A DNA stretch of 36,923 nt from a bacterium (GTDB taxonomy: Bacteria > Pseudomonadota > Alphaproteobacteria > Ferrovibrionales > Ferrovibrionaceae), in NCBI GenBank assembly GCA_022844005.1, contig JALHMN010000020.1, positions 1 to 36,923 on the forward strand. The letters are read 5' to 3'. The notes beneath the pieces were generated by a model. The model ran no database searches. It was not told the origin of the DNA and saw nothing but the letters and a program-made list of their open reading frames with translations. Position numbers and translations under genes: made by a program. Of this stretch, positions 33,006 to 36,923 are shown in pieces (the first letter of the stretch is position 1; the number at the start of each line of letters is the position of its first letter).

Positions 33006-34001
33006 ATGAGCAGCTACCGCATTTTCGGGTCGGAACTGTCGCCCTATTCGGTGAAGGTTCGTTCGTATTGCCGCTACAAGGGCATTCCGCACGAATGGAT
33101 CCTGCGCGCGCCCGGCAACGAGGACGAGTTCCAGCGCTACGCCAAGCTGCCGCTGATCCCGCTGGTGGTGACGCCGGAAGGGGCGGGCCTGCAGGATTCC
33201 ACCCCGATCATCGAGGCGCTGGAGGCGCGCTTCCCCGAACCGGCGCTCGACCCTTCCGAACCGGTGACGGCCTTCGCCTCGGCGCTGCTCGAGGAATACG
33301 GCGACGAATGGGTCAACAAGCCGATGTTCCACTATCGCTGGCTCGCCCCCGCCGATCAGATCTCGGCGGCCACCCGGATCGCCACCAGCCGCTTCGCCCT
33401 CGCCGAGGGACCGGCGCTGGAGAAGGCGGTGCAGTCGATCCGCGAGCGCATGGTGCCGCGCCTGTCCTTCGTCGGCTCCTCGCCGGAAACCGCGCCGGTG
33501 ATCGAAGGCTCCTTCCGCCGCCTGATCGGGCTTCTGGAGAAGCATCTCGCCGGCCGTTCATTCCTTTTCGGTGGGCGACCCGCCCTCGGCGATTTCGGCC
33601 TCTACGCCCAGCTCTACGAATGCGCCACCGATCCCACCGCCGGTGCCATCCTCCGCGCCGAAGCGCCGACGGTTGAAGCCTGGTGCCGCCGCATGCTGGA
33701 ACCGGCGCAGGGCGGCACCTTCGAACCCTGGTCGGCGCTGGCACCGACGCTGGAGCCGATCCTGGCGGGCGAGGTCGCGGGCGTCTTCCTGCCCTGGAGC
33801 GCGGCCAACGCCGACGCCGTGAAGAGCGGGGCGGAGCGTTTCAAGGTCAGCCTGCGGGGCGAGGCCTTCGCCCAGGCGCCGCAGAAATACCATGCCCGCT
33901 CGCTGGCGGCGATCCGGGGACGTTATGTCAAATTCGTGGGCGACCCGCTCTGCCGGGCAGTGATGGAGCGGACGGGGTGCCACGCCTGGCTCGCGGCTTG
34001 A
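33006..34001 (+). CDS. Glutathione S-transferase-like protein
   Basis: A 331-residue protein. The N-terminal third is a thioredoxin-fold GST domain (YRIFGSELSPYSVKVRSYCRYKGIP, LPLIPLVV, LQDSTPIIEALEARFP; the cis-Pro and SNAIL-like DST are visible), and the middle is the helical C-terminal GST domain (FLFGGRPALGDFGLYAQLYE). About 90 extra residues follow, longer than ordinary GSTs of 200-230 residues; related long forms are common in alphaproteobacteria with unknown substrate. GGAGG lies 7 nt before the ATG at 33006, which rules out an in-frame upstream ATG at 32907. Divergent from the stressosome operon. Confidence 0.88.
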   Translation: MSSYRIFGSELSPYSVKVRSYCRYKGIPHEWILRAPGNEDEFQRYAKLPLIPLVVTPEGAGLQDSTPIIEALEARFPEPALDPSEPVTAFASALLEEYGDEWVNKPMFHYRWLAPADQISAATRIATSRFALAEGPALEKAVQSIRERMVPRLSFVGSSPETAPVIEGSFRRLIGLLEKHLAGRSFLFGGRPALGDFGLYAQLYECATDPTAGAILRAEAPTVEAWCRRMLEPAQGGTFEPWSALAPTLEPILAGEVAGVFLPWSAANADAVKSGAERFKVSLRGEAFAQAPQKYHARSLAAIRGRYVKFVGDPLCRAVMERTGCHAWLAA

Positions 34002-34059
34002 GTTCGGGGGGCGTGGTCATGGTGAAGGCTCGCTGAATGCTGGTGGAGTTGTGGACCGG

Positions 34060-36300
34060 CTACTTGGTTTCCATGGTCCACACACCGCCCCAGTCCTCGC
34101 CCGGCGGATGCGCCAGATAGTGGCGGCTGCGCGCCATGTAGAGCTGCGAGGGCCCGTCGGCGGCATTCTGCTCCAATGCGCTCCCGAAGGCGGAGATGGC
34201 CGTCTTCCAGTCGCGCCCGCGATAGGCCGACAAGCCCCGTTCGAATGCCGCTATGGTCTTGGCCATATTGGGAAAATCGATCTCGGCATAGTGGTCCAGG
34301 CATTCGAAGATCTCGACCGCCTGCTCCTTGCCCTTGACCCTGATCAGGTCCAGCGACCGGAAGCGGTGCGGGCGTTTCGCGGCCGCCACCGCCGTCCCGC
34401 TGACCAGAACGGTGGTGCCGTAGAGCTTGTTCGCGCCCTCCAGCCGTGAGGCCAGATTCACGCTGTCGCCGATGACGGTGTAGTCCATTCGGCGAGACGA
34501 TCCGATATTGCCGACCACCACTTCGCCGGTGGCGACACCGACGCCAATATCCAGAGCCTCGGAACCGGTTTCGATGATGCGCTTGTTGAATATCCGAAGC
34601 GCCGTCATCATCTCGTTTGCTGTGGCGATTGCATTGTCGGCGTCGTTGGTGCCGACGAACGGCGTGCCGAATACAGCCATGATCGCATCCCCGATGTACT
34701 TGTCGAGGATGCCTTCATTGCGGAATATGATCTCTACCATATCCGAGAAATAGGCATTGAGAAGCGAGACGATCCCGCGGGCGCCGAGTTTCTCGGACAA
34801 TGTCGTGAATTTGCGGATATCGGAAAACAGGACGGAAACTTCCTGGGTCGCGCCACCCAGCACGTTGTCACCCGCGCTCATGACCTGCTCGACGAGCTGC
34901 CGTGACATATAGCGCGACATCGTCGTCTTGACGCGCTTCTCGTTGGTTATGTCTTCCAGGACCAGCATGAACCCGATCGACTGTTCCTTGATGTCGATCA
35001 GCGGGACGGTCGTGACGTTTACATGGGCCCCACTGCCATTGGCCAAGCCCACTTCGCCATCCACCGTGATGTCCACTTCCCCGGATTTGCGCACACGCTC
35101 CAGGCTGTCGATGATCCATTTGTTCGGACCGGTGAACACGGTGGTCAGCGAGGTGCCGACCGGCGCGTTCTCACCCCATTGCAGGATGCGCTGGGCCGCC
35201 GAATTGGCCTTGATCACCCGGAACTCGGTATCGAGGGTGATGACGCCGTTGGACAGGCTCTTCAGGATGCTTTCATTGTAGTTACGGGCATTTAGCACGT
35301 CTTCGAACAGCTGGGCATTCTCCAGCGCGATGGCGAACTGGGCGCCGAAGGCGCGCAGCCGTTCGGCATCGATATCGCCGAACGGGCCGCCGACCTTGTT
35401 CAGGACCTGCACCACACCCATGCGACGGCCCTGCTTGGTCCGGATCGGCATGCACAGGATATTGCGGGTCTTGAAACCCGTCTGGCGGTCGAACTCCGGG
35501 TTGAAACGGGAATCCGCATAAGCATCTGGAATATCGAGCTTATCGCCCGAAGTGAAACAGGCTCCCGCGAGGCCGGCGGTGGAGGGGAACCGGATCTCCT
35601 TGACGGCGAGCCCCTCGGCGACGCGGCTGACCAGTTCGTCGGTCTTGGGATCGTAGAGGAAGAGCGAACTGCGTTCGGCGCCAAGCAGTTGTGTCGTCGC
35701 CCCGATGATCTTGAGCAGCAGGTCGTCGAGCTGCAGTTCGGAGGAGACAGCGTTGGCGATCTCCAGGATGCGTGTTTCCTCGCTCCGGGCCTGGCTGTGC
35801 TGACGAGCCTGCTGCTCGATGGTGAGAATGTCCCGATAGGAGCGCAGCGCCGCGATGATGGAGGTAAAGAGCTTCTGCGCCGTGAGCTCGGTCTTCTCCT
35901 TGTAGTCGTTGATGTCGTAGCGAAGGATGACGTCGCGTTCGGGGGCCAATCCGGCTTGGCCGGTGCGCAGGATGATGCGGACGCGGTTGTTCTCGAGCTT
36001 GCCACGAATCTGTTCCACCAAACGTAGCCCGGCGTCGTCGGTCTCCATCACCACGTCGATCAGCGCAACGGCGATGTCATCATTGGTCTGCAGCAGAGGA
36101 AGCGCCTCCCCGCCGGAATGCGCGCCAAGGAAACTGAGCGGGCGGCCGAGGAAGGTCACGTCGCGGAGCACCATCCTGGTGACCGTGTGCACGCCCGGAT
36201 CGTCGTCGACGATCAGAATCTTCCAGCTGTTCGATGGCGGCGCCGGTTCGGGAGGTGCGCCCTGGGCGTCATCCGCAAACACTAGAGTGTCGTCCTGCAT
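34060..36300 (-). CDS. Receiver-GAF-PAS-class III nucleotide cyclase
   Basis: A 746-residue soluble signalling enzyme. Domains in order: receiver (about 26-155; DDD acidic cluster and Asp82 in LIDVVMETDD), coiled coil, GAF (about 180-330; SSLFLYDPKTDELVSR), PAS (about 340-455; GVITLDTEFRVIKAN), class III cyclase (about 480-660; FSDIRKFT, KYIGDAIMAVFG, RMDYTVIGDSVNLASR, all catalytic positions kept) and a TPR-like tail. Lys and Asp at the purine-binding positions favour ATP. The METDDAGL receiver is typical of such cyclases. It lies 119 bp after a histidine kinase gene, its likely partner, and should convert phosphorylation into cAMP. Confidence 0.94.
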   Translation of the reverse strand: MQDDTLVFADDAQGAPPEPAPPSNSWKILIVDDDPGVHTVTRMVLRDVTFLGRPLSFLGAHSGGEALPLLQTNDDIAVALIDVVMETDDAGLRLVEQIRGKLENNRVRIILRTGQAGLAPERDVILRYDINDYKEKTELTAQKLFTSIIAALRSYRDILTIEQQARQHSQARSEETRILEIANAVSSELQLDDLLLKIIGATTQLLGAERSSLFLYDPKTDELVSRVAEGLAVKEIRFPSTAGLAGACFTSGDKLDIPDAYADSRFNPEFDRQTGFKTRNILCMPIRTKQGRRMGVVQVLNKVGGPFGDIDAERLRAFGAQFAIALENAQLFEDVLNARNYNESILKSLSNGVITLDTEFRVIKANSAAQRILQWGENAPVGTSLTTVFTGPNKWIIDSLERVRKSGEVDITVDGEVGLANGSGAHVNVTTVPLIDIKEQSIGFMLVLEDITNEKRVKTTMSRYMSRQLVEQVMSAGDNVLGGATQEVSVLFSDIRKFTTLSEKLGARGIVSLLNAYFSDMVEIIFRNEGILDKYIGDAIMAVFGTPFVGTNDADNAIATANEMMTALRIFNKRIIETGSEALDIGVGVATGEVVVGNIGSSRRMDYTVIGDSVNLASRLEGANKLYGTTVLVSGTAVAAAKRPHRFRSLDLIRVKGKEQAVEIFECLDHYAEIDFPNMAKTIAAFERGLSAYRGRDWKTAISAFGSALEQNAADGPSQLYMARSRHYLAHPPGEDWGGVWTMETK

Positions 36301-36419
36301 CCCCGCGCCTCTTCGTACCGGACACCGAAACTCCTGCCGGAACGCCCTTCTTGTAGCGAGTTATTGTTTAACTGTTCCCGATCATTCTCTCGGCCGTGGC
36401 GATTGGCCGCCCCGCAGGA

Positions 36420-36923
36420 TCACAGAAGGGCGGTCCCCAGGCAGGGGATGCGGATGACGAACTTGCATCCCTTTCCCGGCTCACTGATCAGCTTGATGCG
36501 TCCTCCCAGTGTCTTCGTCACGATTTGGAAGACAACGTGGAGGCCGAGTCCCGTGCCGCCGGCCCCGCGCCTCGTAGTAAAGAATGGATCGAAGACGTTT
36601 TCCTGATGTTCGGGCGGAATGCCACGACCATCATCCTTATACGCGATCCGGACCATTCCGTCCGGCTCCAACTCGGTACTGATCGTCAGGATCCCTGTCT
36701 GGCCTGGTTCGAATGCGTGAATGATCGAATTCATCACTAGATTGGTCAATACCTGGGCCAGGGGACCAGGATAACTTTCGATCTCGATCCCCGGAGCGCA
36801 GCGCAGAACCACCTGGTGGGTGCTCTGCCGGATGCGCGGCCCGAGGCTGACCAACACTTCTTCTACATAGGCTCCGATGTCGAACCGCCGTGCCTCTTCG
36901 TTTGTGCGATCCGTCGCCACTTG
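36420..36923 (-). CDS. Histidine kinase, 5' part missing at the window edge
   Basis: The last 167-168 residues of a histidine kinase. The frame is still open at the window end, so the GTG at 36920 is internal. Visible are the linker after the phospho-acceptor domain (DRTNEEARRFDIGAYVEEVL) and a full ATPase domain: LTNLVMNSIIHAF (N box), KDDGRGIP (G1), VFDPFFTT (F box) and GGTGLGLHVVFQIV (G2). Sensor and H-box regions lie outside. It precedes the receiver-GAF-PAS-cyclase gene on the same strand and is its probable kinase. The 119 bp between them hold an AT-rich stretch (36360-36372) but no clear promoter match. Confidence 0.92.
   Translation of the reverse strand, partial: QVATDRTNEEARRFDIGAYVEEVLVSLGPRIRQSTHQVVLRCAPGIEIESYPGPLAQVLTNLVMNSIIHAFEPGQTGILTISTELEPDGMVRIAYKDDGRGIPPEHQENVFDPFFTTRRGAGGTGLGLHVVFQIVTKTLGGRIKLISEPGKGCKFVIRIPCLGTALL

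Noticed and set aside
36339..36363. GGAAC followed by GTTA on the plus strand between the kinase and cyclase genes
   Set aside because: The -10 lacks the C of CGTT at the right spacing and it points against both flanking genes.

Overview
The window is GC-rich, densely coded bacterial DNA that looks like an alphaproteobacterium, most likely a Rhodospirillales-type organism (the genus cannot be fixed from the sequence alone). The support is a hom-glpX-recJ neighbourhood, a Usg-family gene, an EipB/DUF1849 envelope gene, alphaproteobacterial-style RpoH and EcfG promoter motifs, PAS_5 (DUF1488-like regulatory PAS) proteins and many HWE/HisKA two-component proteins. There is no sign of phage, transposon, plasmid or CRISPR sequence.

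Layout. 1-1031: 3' part of an OmpA-like protein. 1095-6347: alaC-type aminotransferase, homoserine dehydrogenase, class II fructose-bisphosphatase and RecJ, joined by GTGA start/stop overlaps. 6408-6483: tRNA-Glu(TTC). 6609-8868: zinc-free MDR oxidoreductase and two PAS_5 proteins. 9192-13077: a first partner-switching module (RsbW-like kinase, STAS antagonist, metallo-beta-lactamase-fold hydrolase, CHASE2-SpoIIE phosphatase), meeting tail-to-tail an envelope pair (FecR-domain protein and OmpA lipoprotein). 14181-17797: two-component pair and an HtrA/DegP protease. 17921-20151: ROK fructokinase and DNA polymerase IV. 20066-22952: EipB, a diguanylate cyclase behind a perfect FNR/FixK box, and a class III nucleotide cyclase. 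23075-25072: groESL with a CIRCE element and an RpoH-type promoter. 25322-26761: usg, a small single-span membrane protein (44 aa) with a near-consensus sigma-70 promoter, and an enoyl-CoA hydratase. 26935-32756: a second partner-switching module, a complete stressosome operon (RsbR, RsbS, RsbT, RsbX-like kinase/phosphatase fusion, hybrid histidine kinase, REC-HisKA_2 kinase, single-domain receiver). 33006-34001: GST-like protein. 34060-36923: receiver-GAF-PAS-class III cyclase and the 3' part of a histidine kinase.

How it fits together. The most interesting unit is the stressosome operon. It has no sigma factor or anti-sigma target of its own; its output appears to be handed to two histidine kinases and a stand-alone receiver. 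An exact match to the alphaproteobacterial EcfG (general stress sigma factor) promoter, GGAAC-16 bp-CGTT, lies upstream and points into it. This suggests that a Gram-positive-type stress sensor has been wired into the alphaproteobacterial general stress response and two-component signalling. The flanking genes add second-messenger enzymes (two class III cyclases and one diguanylate cyclase), so the whole 9-36 kb stretch is rich in signalling and envelope-stress functions.
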